Part shown: in pieces, positions 7,651 to 15,768 of the stretch
Numbering within the stretch: position 1 is the first letter of the stretch
Layout: the number at the start of each line of letters is the position of its first letter
Notes under the pieces: model-generated
What the model saw: only the letters and a program-made list of their open reading frames with translations
Told to the model about the DNA's origin: nothing
Database searches by the model: none
From: Bog-756 sp963769765
GTDB lineage: Bacteria; Actinomycetota; Acidimicrobiia; Acidimicrobiales; RAAP-2
Assembly: GCA_963769765.1 (NCBI GenBank)
Contig: CAVYNA010000003.1
Span: 547,771 to 611,770 of the forward strand
Length of the DNA: 64,000 bases
Direction of reading: 5' to 3'
Position numbers and translations under genes: made by a program

Positions 7651-9075
7651 GTGAAAGGGCGCACTGCGGAAGAGGTCGTCCAGCTGGCGACGGACGAAGG
7701 GGTCGAGATCGTCGACTTGAGGTTCTGCGACCTCCCGGGACTCATGCAGCACTTCTCGGTGCCGGCCCACGAACTGACCGAGGCGTCGATGGCGGAGGGC
7801 TACGGGTTCGACGGATCGTCGATCCGCGGGTTCCAGGAGATCCACGAGTCCGACATGATCCTCTTTCCGGATCCGTCGACTGCAGTCATCGATCCCTTCC
7901 GCCAGCACAAGACGCTCAACCTCAACTGCTTCGTGCACGATCCGATCACCCTCGAGCCCTACACGCGTGATCCGCGTCACGTTGCGAAGAAGGCCGAGGA
8001 GTATCTCAAGACCACAGGCATCGCGGACACCTCCTACTTCGGTCCGGAAGCCGAGTTCTTCATCTTCGACGACGTCCGGTTCTCCCAGGACCAGCACTCG
8101 GCGTTCTACATGGTCGATTCGATCGAGGGCATCTGGAACTCCGCGCGCCCCGAGGAGCCGAACCTCGGCCACAAGCCCCGGCACAAGGAAGGGTACTTCC
8201 CGGTCCCGCCCATGGATCACTTCCAGGACCTGCGCTCCGAGATGATCCTCACGATGGAGAAGGTCGGCATCGAAATCGAGGTCCAGCACCACGAGGTGGG
8301 CACCGCAGGCCAGGCCGAGATCGACATGCGCTTCGACACGCTGCTCCAGATGGCGGACAAGCTCATGCTCTACAAGTACGTCGTGAAGAGCGTGGCCCTC
8401 GAGGCCGGGTACACCGCGACGTTCATGCCGAAGCCACTCTTTCAAGACAACGGCTCGGGCATGCACGTGCACCAGTCGCTCTGGAACGGCGGGGAGCCGC
8501 TCTTCTACGCTGAAGGGACCTACGGCGGACTCTCCGACATCGGACGCTGGTACGTCGGGGGCATCCTCGCCCACGCACGCTCGATCCTCGCGTTCGCTGC
8601 GCCGACCACCAACTCCTACAAACGATTGGTGCCCGGCTACGAGGCTCCCGTCAACCTCGTCTACTCGCAGCGCAACCGCTCGGCCGCCTGCCGCATCCCG
8701 CTCTACTCGAAGAGCCCGAAGGCCAAGCGGATCGAGTTCCGGTGCCCCGATCCGTCGTCGAATCCCTACCTCGCCTTCTCGGCGATGCTCATGGCCGGCC
8801 TCGACGGCGTGGCCAACAGGATCGAGCCACCGGACCCGGTCGACGAGGACCTCTTCGAGCTCGCACCGGAGGAGCTGGCGAAGATCGCCCAGGTTCCCTC
8901 CTCCCTCGACGAGGCGCTCGATGCCCTCGAGGAGGACCACGCCTACCTCATGAAGGGCGACGTGTTCACCGACGACCTGGTCGACGCATGGGTGAGCTAC
9001 AAGCGGCTCCGGGAGATCGACGAGGTGCGGCTCCGGCCGCACCCGTGGGAGTTCATGCTCTACTACGACATCTGA
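7651..9075 (+). CDS. glnA: Type I glutamine synthetase
   Basis: A 474-residue enzyme condensing glutamate and ammonia to glutamine with ATP in the cytoplasm; dodecamer in the family. The motifs are in order: EGYGFDGSSIRGFQ (the Asp50 region), YFGPEAEFFIFD, NGSGMHVHQSLW, the central loop with NSYKRLVPGYEAP, and RPHPWEFMLYYDI at the C terminus. It starts at GTG after GGAGGGGAGG. The notable point is the adenylylation site: the family motif DKxLYxL reads DEDLFEL here, so the tyrosine modified by GlnE in E. coli (Tyr397) and Mycobacterium is Phe402. This enzyme probably cannot be switched off by adenylylation. Confidence 0.97.
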   Translation: MKGRTAEEVVQLATDEGVEIVDLRFCDLPGLMQHFSVPAHELTEASMAEGYGFDGSSIRGFQEIHESDMILFPDPSTAVIDPFRQHKTLNLNCFVHDPITLEPYTRDPRHVAKKAEEYLKTTGIADTSYFGPEAEFFIFDDVRFSQDQHSAFYMVDSIEGIWNSARPEEPNLGHKPRHKEGYFPVPPMDHFQDLRSEMILTMEKVGIEIEVQHHEVGTAGQAEIDMRFDTLLQMADKLMLYKYVVKSVALEAGYTATFMPKPLFQDNGSGMHVHQSLWNGGEPLFYAEGTYGGLSDIGRWYVGGILAHARSILAFAAPTTNSYKRLVPGYEAPVNLVYSQRNRSAACRIPLYSKSPKAKRIEFRCPDPSSNPYLAFSAMLMAGLDGVANRIEPPDPVDEDLFELAPEELAKIAQVPSSLDEALDALEEDHAYLMKGDVFTDDLVDAWVSYKRLREIDEVRLRPHPWEFMLYYDI

Positions 9076-9132
9076 CGGACGACGACAGCGGGGTCGTGCC
9101 GCGCGCGCCGCAACCGAGGGGAGCGCCCGCCT

Positions 9133-9324
9133 TCAGACGGCGACGCTCACCCGCACGCAGGCCAGCTCGGCCTCGGACACACCGAGGGCCCTGAGCGCGG
9201 CGAACGCCACGTCGAGATCCTCCTCGCATGCCGCAAGCTCCACGACGGCCTGCACCGCGGCGAGACGGACTGCGGAGCGACCTGGGTTCACCTGACGATG
9301 GCGTATGCCGAGCATCACGGTCAT
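9133..9324 (-). CDS. Small hypothetical protein
   Basis: A 63-residue open frame. From about residue 18 it is Ala/Val/Leu/Glu-rich and likely helical (AAVQAVVELAACEEDLDVAF), with two Cys. Codon use matches neighbouring genes. An AGAGGGGG run abuts the first ATG, so the second ATG (residue 4) may be the real start. I do not recognise it. It lies between glnA (convergent) and a hypothetical gene on the same strand. Confidence 0.4.
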   Translation of the reverse strand: MTVMLGIRHRQVNPGRSAVRLAAVQAVVELAACEEDLDVAFAALRALGVSEAELACVRVSVAV

Positions 9325-9389
9325 CCCCCTCTTCGGATTCCGGATCGCACTCTGGACGGTTGCGGCGTGTCAGACGGCCCCTACCGTAG

Positions 9390-9785
9390 TCAGGACGCGA
9401 GGGCCGAGCGGGGGACCGTCGCGTCGTGAACATTGAACCGATCGGAGTAGCCACGCCGTTGCCGGACCGCCACCGCAGTGGTCCCGTCCCCACAGGACAG
9501 CGGGACGGCGAGGCGCCAGACCCGCTCGGCTCCCTTCCGGGTTTCGCTGTCGCCGGCCGCCCACAACGCCGTCGGCAGATCGTCCCTGACCGCTCGTGCC
9601 GCCAGTCGCGGGTCCACGACATGGTCGCCGGTGAGGCGTACCTCGACGACCAACTCGTCGCGATCGGCCTCCTGGAATTCCGGTTCGACGGCGAAGCCGG
9701 TCGCCCCCTCGACTGCAAGGCGAACGAAATCGAGCGCATCCGACCGGTCCACGGTCGCGATACGGAGCTTGCTCGTCTTTTTCAT
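9390..9785 (-). CDS. Hypothetical protein, 131 aa
   Basis: A soluble, charged protein with no motif I recognise. The sequence has alternating strand-like and helical stretches, for example LDFVRLAVEGATGF then DELVVEVRLTGDHVV, and ends in a basic segment. I placed the start at the ATG at 9785 (MKKTSKLRIATV) because AAAGGGAG lies about 5 bases upstream; the longer frame to 9824 adds an Arg-rich leader. The final 25 residues are less protein-like, so the true end could differ. It is followed on the same strand by the small ORF at 9133. Confidence 0.55.
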   Translation of the reverse strand: MKKTSKLRIATVDRSDALDFVRLAVEGATGFAVEPEFQEADRDELVVEVRLTGDHVVDPRLAARAVRDDLPTALWAAGDSETRKGAERVWRLAVPLSCGDGTTAVAVRQRRGYSDRFNVHDATVPRSALAS

Positions 9786-9869
9786 AGCGCTCCCTTTCAG
9801 GGTCGATCGTCGGCGCGCGTGCATCCGCCCCTGTCATGAGAGCGAAGACGACGAGCGAGGCGCCACGCG

Positions 9870-10478
9870 TCAGCTCGCATGGGTCGCCCAGATGGCAAGC
9901 GCCGAGATGAGCAGGCCGAGGGCAATCAGCACGATCGCGATCTGCAGGTGGAGGAGCCTTCTCCGACGCGCCATCGCGAACCAGTGGTCGCGGTTGCCGT
10001 GCGCATTTGCCGCGACAGAAGCACACAGTGGCCAGAGGAACGAGTGGGCGGCCGAGTGTGAGGAGACCTGCCTATAGGACTCCCAGACGCGACCGGCATC
10101 GAGCCAGAGGGGTAATCCGACCACATCTGGATCCGCGAGCGAGAAGAACCTCGTTCGCAACCATCTCTGACCTGAATCCGCTTGCGGCAGCTCATCCTGG
10201 TTCTGTCCGATCTTGATCTGCGGAAAGAGCTCCAGCACGCCGACGCCGAGTGCGACCGCAAGGAGCGCGAGGCTCGTGACGAAAAGAGGTCTCGGTGACC
10301 CACCGATCGGCTCTGGTGCCAAGAACGCGGCGGCAGAGAGGAAGCCGAGCAGGAATCCGTTGACCGCGAGCACGGCCGCGATCCGGCGCTGCTGGTTCTG
10401 CACCTGGTCGGTCCAGTGCTGCTCGATGCGGACCAGCTCGGCATGGACCCACTCCAACGAGACCTGTCGATCGACCAC
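9870..10478 (-). CDS. Hypothetical membrane protein
   Basis: A 202-residue protein with three to four membrane segments: AAVLAVNGFLLGFLSAAAFL near residue 30, LFVTSLALLAVALGVGVLEL near 65, and a C-terminal pair ending LQIAIVLIALGLLISALAIW. A soluble loop of about 100 residues sits between the second and last segments. The start is GTG at 10478 with GGAGGAGG six bases upstream; the longer frame into the lysS region is antisense-like. The N-terminal VHAELVRIEQHWTDQVQNQQ looks like a short coiled coil preceding the first helix. I do not recognise the family. Confidence 0.6.
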   Translation of the reverse strand: MVDRQVSLEWVHAELVRIEQHWTDQVQNQQRRIAAVLAVNGFLLGFLSAAAFLAPEPIGGSPRPLFVTSLALLAVALGVGVLELFPQIKIGQNQDELPQADSGQRWLRTRFFSLADPDVVGLPLWLDAGRVWESYRQVSSHSAAHSFLWPLCASVAANAHGNRDHWFAMARRRRLLHLQIAIVLIALGLLISALAIWATHAS

Positions 10479-10532
10479 TTCCCGCCTCCTCCGCCAACTC
10501 TTTGGAATCGCGCGCAATCTACGGCGGAGCCG

Positions 10533-10549
10533 AGCTCGTCGGGCGAGCT
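10533..10549 (-). terminator. Hairpin after lysS
   Basis: AGCTCG and CGAGCT form a perfect 6-bp stem with a 5-base loop 12 bases downstream of the lysS stop, on the minus strand. There is no U-tract, as is common in GC-rich actinobacteria, so this is a weak terminator call. Confidence 0.35.
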
Positions 10550-10561
10550 TCGCCGGGTCGG

Positions 10562-12106
10562 TCAGCCCATCGCCTCGGGACGCATCGTCGGGAAGAGGAT
10601 CACGTCCCGGATCGACTCGACCTCCGCCAGCACCATGACCAGTCGGTCGATCCCGAGCCCGATGCCCGCGGTGGGCGGGAGCCCGTACTCGAGTGCCCGG
10701 AGGAAGGCGAGGTCCGCCGGGTGCGCCTCGAGGTCGCCGAGGGCGGCGGCGGCGGCTTCGTGCCGGAACCGCTCGAGTTGCTCTTCGGGGACGTTGAGCT
10801 CGCTGTAGCCGTTGGCGAATTCCTTGCCGTCGATGCACAGCTCGAACCGGTCCGCCATCGTCGGATCGCCTGCGGTGTGGCGGGCGAGGGGCGAGACCTC
10901 GACCGGGAAGCCGGTGATCAGCACCGGGTCGGCGACCGTGGGCAACAAGAGGTGGTCGTAGAGCTCGAAGATGAGCTTCCCCGATCCCCATCCGTCGAGG
11001 AAGTCGATGCCGTGCGACACGAGCACGGCGCGGACGTCGTCGACCGGGTCGGTCGGATGGACGCGCCGACCCACGACCTCATCGAGCCAGTCGAGCAAGG
11101 AACGCCTCGGCCACGGCGGGGTGAGGTCGACCTCGCCGTCGCCCGCTGCGAACGTCAGCCGCCCGGCCGCCTGCTCTGCGGCCGTGGCCACCAGCCGCTC
11201 GACGAGGTCCATCCCGTCCGTGAAGTCGCCGAATGCCCGGTAGGCCTCGAGGGTCGTGAACTCCGGGCTGTGCCGGGTACTGATCCCCTCGTTGCGGAAG
11301 TTGCGGGCGATCTCGAAGACCCGTTCGTACCCGCCGACCACCAGACGCTTGAGGAAGAGCTCAGGCGCGATGCGGAGGCTCAGGTCGATGTCGAGTGCGT
11401 TGGCATGGGTGACGAACGGCCTGGCGAGGGCCCCACCTGCCTGGGATTGGAGGATGGGCGTCTCGACCTCGACGAACTCCTCGGAGGTCATCAGTGCGCG
11501 CATCGCGGCGATGGCCTTGAACCGGACGTCGAAGACCCGCCGCGTGTCCGGGTTCGCCAGCAGGTCGACCTCGCGCTGGCGGTAACGGGTGTCGGTCTCG
11601 GTGAGGCCGTGCCACTTGTCGGGGAGCGGCCGGATGGCCTTCGCGAGCAGCACCAGGTCGGCGACGTCGACCGAGAGCTCGCCCCGTCTCGAGGTGACGA
11701 CCTCACCGGTCGCGCCGATCCAATCGCCCAGGTCGAATGCGCCGAGCGCTGCGGTCGCGTCCTCGCCGAGATCTGCGGGACGCGCCATGAGCTGGATCTG
11801 CCCGCTGACGTCCTGGAGGGTGGCGAAGGTGAGCTTGCCCTGCCCGCGGATGCTCGTGAGCCGGCCGGCCAGCCTGACCGTCTCCCCCGTGCGCATGTCC
11901 GGCTCGAGGGCACCGTGGCGGGCGCGGACCTCCGCTGTCGTCGCGGTGCGGTCGAACCGGGAGGGGTAGGGGTCGATGCCCCGGTCGCGCAGCGCGTCGC
12001 GCTTCGAGCGTCGGACGGCTGCGAGTGCCTCGAGCGTGGTGGAGGCATCCTCCTCGGCGTTCGCCTCGGAAGCGTGCACCACCTCCGGGTCGGACTCGGT
12101 TGTCAC
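10562..12106 (-). CDS. lysS: Lysyl-tRNA synthetase, class II
   Basis: A 514-residue cytosolic enzyme that charges tRNA-Lys with lysine. The N-terminal OB-fold anticodon-binding domain spans about residues 55-160 (VRLAGRLTSIRGQGKLTFA). The class II catalytic core carries motif 2 (FEIARNFRNEGIST) and motif 3 (GIGLGIDRLVMVL) near the C terminus. The GTG at 12106 is favoured by AAGGAC six bases upstream, though an in-frame ATG at 12136 is possible. The length matches bacterial LysS. A tRNA-Lys(CTT) gene lies about 100 bases upstream on the same strand, so enzyme and substrate RNA may share a transcript. Confidence 0.96.
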   Translation of the reverse strand: MTTESDPEVVHASEANAEEDASTTLEALAAVRRSKRDALRDRGIDPYPSRFDRTATTAEVRARHGALEPDMRTGETVRLAGRLTSIRGQGKLTFATLQDVSGQIQLMARPADLGEDATAALGAFDLGDWIGATGEVVTSRRGELSVDVADLVLLAKAIRPLPDKWHGLTETDTRYRQREVDLLANPDTRRVFDVRFKAIAAMRALMTSEEFVEVETPILQSQAGGALARPFVTHANALDIDLSLRIAPELFLKRLVVGGYERVFEIARNFRNEGISTRHSPEFTTLEAYRAFGDFTDGMDLVERLVATAAEQAAGRLTFAAGDGEVDLTPPWPRRSLLDWLDEVVGRRVHPTDPVDDVRAVLVSHGIDFLDGWGSGKLIFELYDHLLLPTVADPVLITGFPVEVSPLARHTAGDPTMADRFELCIDGKEFANGYSELNVPEEQLERFRHEAAAAALGDLEAHPADLAFLRALEYGLPPTAGIGLGIDRLVMVLAEVESIRDVILFPTMRPEAMG

Positions 12107-12208
12107 GCGTCTGTCCTTCTGCTCGGGTGGTCGCATCCCCGCGCTCTTCTGCGGGGTGATGCGTCATCTTAGGCAGGCACCCGGCGGCGGCCCCTCCGCG
12201 ATCCGGCG

Positions 12209-12281
12209 TGCGCCCCGGGGGACTCGAACCACCCAACCTGCGGATTAAGGATCCGCTGCTCTACCGTTGAGCTAGGGGCGC
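12209..12281 (-). tRNA. tRNA-Lys (anticodon CTT)
   Basis: The cloverleaf reads 5'-GCGCCCC with 3' partner GGGGCGC, D arm GCTC...GAGC, anticodon stem GCGGA/TCCGC around loop TCCTTAA giving anticodon CTT, and T loop TTCGAGT. CCA is not encoded. The T stem GGTGG/CCCCC contains one T-C mismatch. It is encoded on the same strand as lysS and just upstream of it. Confidence 0.93.
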
Positions 12282-12312
12282 GGGCGCAGCCTACGAGCGA
12301 CCCCAGCCAGCG

Positions 12313-13377
12313 TCAACGGCCGCCGAGGTCGCGGTCCGGACGACGCTCGCCGCTCGGGCGCTGCGTGCCGTGGTGCTCGCCGGATCCGTGCCCCGGCAGA
12401 TCGCGGAGCGAGAGCCACCGCCGCAGTCCTGCCGCATTCGAGTGCACGCCGTTCATGACCTCGAGCTTCTCGCGGTGCTCTTCGGGCACCCCGTCGAGGT
12501 CCGACGAGAACGCGTCCGAAAGGGCCGCGGCGATGTCCTCTCCACTCCGGTATGCGGACTCGGCGACCGCCGCCCATCGCCGGAGTGTCCCGTCAGCCTC
12601 GTCGAGCACCGCCAACGGATCCGTGAGCAGCCCGTAGTGCGCGAGTGCGAGGGCGGACGGCCGGCGCTCGGCGAAGCGGTGCAGCGAACCGAGTGCGAGC
12701 GAGAGGTCGAAGTCGGGTGGCGGGGTGGAGGGTCGGAGCACGCCCCCGTCAGGGAGCTTGACCCCGACCGCGTCCCCCACGAAGAGCACGCCGCTGAGCG
12801 AGTCGTGGAGACCGAGGTGGTGCTTCGCGTGTCCGGGCGAGTCGACTGCGGTCAGCGTGCGCCGGCCACCCACGTCGATGACCTCGCCGTCCTCGAGGAC
12901 GTGGATGCGCTCTGGCGGGGTCGGCTCGAGACGGCCGTACAGATCGTCGAGGAGGGGTCCGTACACGAGCGCCGCCGAGTCGACGAGACGGGTCGGATCG
13001 ACCAGGTGGCGCGCGCCCTTCGGATGGACGTAGACGGTCGCCTTCGGGAACGCTGCCGCAACGTCCCCGACCCCACCGGCGTGGTCGAGGTGGATGTGGG
13101 TGACCACCACTCCGGCGAGATCGTCCGCCGAGAGACCGAGGCCGTCGAGCTGTGCGAGCAGTACAGGCACCGAACTCTGGCTGCCGGTCTCGATGAGCAC
13201 CGGCGCGTCACCCTCGATGACGTAGCCGGCGGTCACCCGATGCCAACCTCCGAGGAGCGTGTCGAGCTCGATCACACCGTCTGCGACCACCCGGCCCGCA
13301 GTCGGAGTCGTCGCGTCCGAAGGGTCGAAGGGGTGGCGGTGCGGCCGTCCCGACGGTCCCGCGTGGACCCCGCTCAC
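12313..13377 (-). CDS. Metallo-beta-lactamase-fold hydrolase
   Basis: A 354-residue protein whose residues about 30-260 form an MBL fold. The metal motif THIHLDHAGG places His94, His96, Asp98 and His99; a downstream His is in SPGHAKHHLG, the bridging Asp in LFVGDAVG, and a final His in LAHYG. Such enzymes hydrolyse thioesters, lactones or phosphoesters; the substrate is unknown. The last 100 residues are helical and then His/Arg-rich (HGSGEHHGTQRPSGERRP). It starts at GTG with no clear ribosome site, a few bases after the GH15 gene stop, so it is probably co-transcribed with that gene. Confidence 0.9.
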   Translation of the reverse strand: MSGVHAGPSGRPHRHPFDPSDATTPTAGRVVADGVIELDTLLGGWHRVTAGYVIEGDAPVLIETGSQSSVPVLLAQLDGLGLSADDLAGVVVTHIHLDHAGGVGDVAAAFPKATVYVHPKGARHLVDPTRLVDSAALVYGPLLDDLYGRLEPTPPERIHVLEDGEVIDVGGRRTLTAVDSPGHAKHHLGLHDSLSGVLFVGDAVGVKLPDGGVLRPSTPPPDFDLSLALGSLHRFAERRPSALALAHYGLLTDPLAVLDEADGTLRRWAAVAESAYRSGEDIAAALSDAFSSDLDGVPEEHREKLEVMNGVHSNAAGLRRWLSLRDLPGHGSGEHHGTQRPSGERRPDRDLGGR

Positions 13378-13382
13378 GTCGG

Positions 13383-15722
13383 CTACGCCTTCGATCGGTG
13401 GCGGGTCGGGGCCGCCTTCTTCGCCGACGCCCTTTGTTTCGCCGATGCCTTCTTCCCCGCCGACTGCTTCACGGACTTCTTCGCCGCGGACTTCTTCGCC
13501 GAGGACTTCTTCGCAGGCCCACCGGGGTCCGTCTTCGTCGCTCCCGCTTTCAGCGAGCCGGCCCCGGTGGTTCCGGACTTCGACGTCCCCGTTGCCTTCG
13601 ACGACCGACGCCCGTCGGCACCCGCTGCCACCGTCGGGCGGGCCCGCATGGTCCGCGGTCGGGCTTTGGTCGATCCGGCATCCGCCGTCGAGGAAGCCGT
13701 CGTGACCACGCGACCGGCCTTCGGCGCAGAGCGGCGGGTCGCCGACCTTGCGTCGTCGCGTCCGGCCCTACCGACCGCGTCGCTGATCATGCGACCGGCC
13801 TCGTCTCTCGTCGAGCCTTCCGGCCCGCCCGCGAGGTTGGAGATGACCTTTCGCGCGAGGAAGCCCTCCATGTGTCGTGTCCGCTTGAGGCTTCCCGACC
13901 GCCGGCCGACAAGCTGGCGCGCGATGCCGAGGTTGACGTGCTCGGAGGTCGGCTTCTCCTTGCCGGTGAGGCGCGAGGCGGTGTTGACGAGCGAGACGTG
14001 CGAGAAGGCCTGCGGGTAGTTGCCGACGAGCCGGCCGGCAATCGGGTCGTACTCCTCCGAAAGGAGGCCGAGGTCGTTGCGGAGCCCGAGCAGGCGGTCG
14101 AAGAGCTCCCGTGCGTCGTGGGTCCGCCCGAGCATCGAGAGGCAGTCCACCAGCCAGAACGAACACGCGAGAAACGCGCCCTCGCGGCCACTGAGGCCGT
14201 CGACCTCCCCACCGTCGTCCGTGCGGTAGCGCAGGACGAAGTCGCCCTCGACGAGCTCGCGCTCGATGGCCTCGATCGTCCCTTTGACCCGCGGGTCGTG
14301 GGCGGGAAGGAAGCCCATCAGCGGGATCATGAGCAGGCTTGCGTCGAGCTTGTCGGAGCCGTAGTACTGGGTGAACGAGCCCTTTGCGACGTTGAACCCT
14401 TCGTCGCAGACCTGATCGTGGATCTCTCGACGCATGGCCTTCCACTTGTCGAGCGGACCGTTCATCCGGTACTTCTCGATCGTCTTGATGGCCCGGTCGA
14501 TGGCGACCCACGCCATGACCTTCGAGTGGGTGAAGTGGCGGCGGGGCCCGCGCACCTCCCAGATCCCGTCATCGGGTTCTCTCCAGCCGGATTCGAGAAA
14601 GTCCATGAGCGCGAGCTGCAGGTCCCAGGCGGGGCTGTCGTCGGGACGCTCTTGTTGGGCCGATTCGAAGAGCGCGGACATGACCTCGCCGTAGACGTCG
14701 AGCTGGAACTGCCCTGCGGCCGCGTTCCCGATACGGACCGGAGCGGACCCCTCGTACCCGGGTAGCCAGTCGACCTCCCACTCGTCGAGGCGCCGCTCCC
14801 CGCCCGCGCCGTACATGATCTGGATCTGCGACGGGTCGCCGGCGGCGGCGCGCAACAACCACGTCCGCCAGGCCATCGCCTCCTCGTAGTAGCCGCCGCG
14901 CATCAGTGATTCGAGCGTCAAGGTGGCATCCCGGAGCCAGCAATAGCGGTAGTCCCAGTTGCGGTTGCCGCCCAGGGTCTCGGGGAGTGAGGTCGTCGGC
15001 GCCGCGACGATTCCGCCGGTCGGCTCGTAGGTGAGGGCCTTCAGTGTGATGAGCGACCGCATGACCGCCTCGCGGTACTCGCCCTCGTAGGTGCACCGCG
15101 AGGCCCACTCGTTCCACCAGAGCTCGGTGTCCTGGATGGCATAGACCGCGTCGACCGGTCGCGGTGGCGGCTCCGTCGCCGGGTACCACGAGAGCGTGAA
15201 CGGCACCTGCTGGCCCTCCGTGACGGTGAACTCCGACACGGTCGAGTAGTCGAGACCCGACGTCGGTGCCGTCGTCCAGAGGGAGAGCCCGTCCGACCCG
15301 GCGATCGCCGTCAGGGTGCCGTCTGTCCGGCGCACCCAGGGGATGACCTGCCCGTAGTCGAACCGGATGGTGAGCTTCATCTCCATCGTGACCCGCCCAC
15401 GGACCCCTTCGACGAGACGCACGACCTCGGGATGGCGCTCGCGGATCGGCATGCAGTCGGTGATCCGCACTGTGCCCTCGGCCGTCACGAACTCCGACTC
15501 GAGGACGAGGGTGTCCTCGCGGTAGTGGCGGTGGGTCGCGGCCGCGACGCCGCGGGGGGCGATCCGCCACGACCCGTGGGAGTCGTCACCGAGCAGCTTC
15601 GAGAAGCAGGCGGAAGAGTCGAAGCGCGGGAGGCAGAGCCAGTCGATGGACCCGTCACGACCGACCAGCGCGACGGTGTGCAGGTCGCCGATGATCCCGT
15701 AGTCCTCGATGGGGAGCGCCAT
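13383..15722 (-). CDS. GH15 glucoamylase/trehalase-like enzyme with Lys/Ala-rich tail
   Basis: A 779-residue protein. Residues 1 to about 620 are a GH15 enzyme of the actinobacterial trehalase type: the N-terminal MALPIEDYGIIGDLHTVAL, RNWDYRYCWLRDA, the acid in GIWEVRG (Glu389), and SEEYDP (Glu556/Glu557) where the catalytic base lies. Such enzymes cleave alpha-glucosidic bonds, often in trehalose. From about 625 on, the protein becomes low-complexity, ending in KKSSAKKSAAKKSVKQS and similar Lys/Ala repeats, like histone H1 tails. Known GH15 trehalases end near 600 residues, so the tail is an add-on. An AGGAG precedes the start. The tail may bind nucleic acid or acidic polymer; that is inference. 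Confidence 0.92.
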   Translation of the reverse strand: MALPIEDYGIIGDLHTVALVGRDGSIDWLCLPRFDSSACFSKLLGDDSHGSWRIAPRGVAAATHRHYREDTLVLESEFVTAEGTVRITDCMPIRERHPEVVRLVEGVRGRVTMEMKLTIRFDYGQVIPWVRRTDGTLTAIAGSDGLSLWTTAPTSGLDYSTVSEFTVTEGQQVPFTLSWYPATEPPPRPVDAVYAIQDTELWWNEWASRCTYEGEYREAVMRSLITLKALTYEPTGGIVAAPTTSLPETLGGNRNWDYRYCWLRDATLTLESLMRGGYYEEAMAWRTWLLRAAAGDPSQIQIMYGAGGERRLDEWEVDWLPGYEGSAPVRIGNAAAGQFQLDVYGEVMSALFESAQQERPDDSPAWDLQLALMDFLESGWREPDDGIWEVRGPRRHFTHSKVMAWVAIDRAIKTIEKYRMNGPLDKWKAMRREIHDQVCDEGFNVAKGSFTQYYGSDKLDASLLMIPLMGFLPAHDPRVKGTIEAIERELVEGDFVLRYRTDDGGEVDGLSGREGAFLACSFWLVDCLSMLGRTHDARELFDRLLGLRNDLGLLSEEYDPIAGRLVGNYPQAFSHVSLVNTASRLTGKEKPTSEHVNLGIARQLVGRRSGSLKRTRHMEGFLARKVISNLAGGPEGSTRDEAGRMISDAVGRAGRDDARSATRRSAPKAGRVVTTASSTADAGSTKARPRTMRARPTVAAGADGRRSSKATGTSKSGTTGAGSLKAGATKTDPGGPAKKSSAKKSAAKKSVKQSAGKKASAKQRASAKKAAPTRHRSKA

Positions 15723-15768
15723 CTCTCCTGTCTAGCCGCGAGGACCCGCCGTCAACCGGTTCTCGCGG

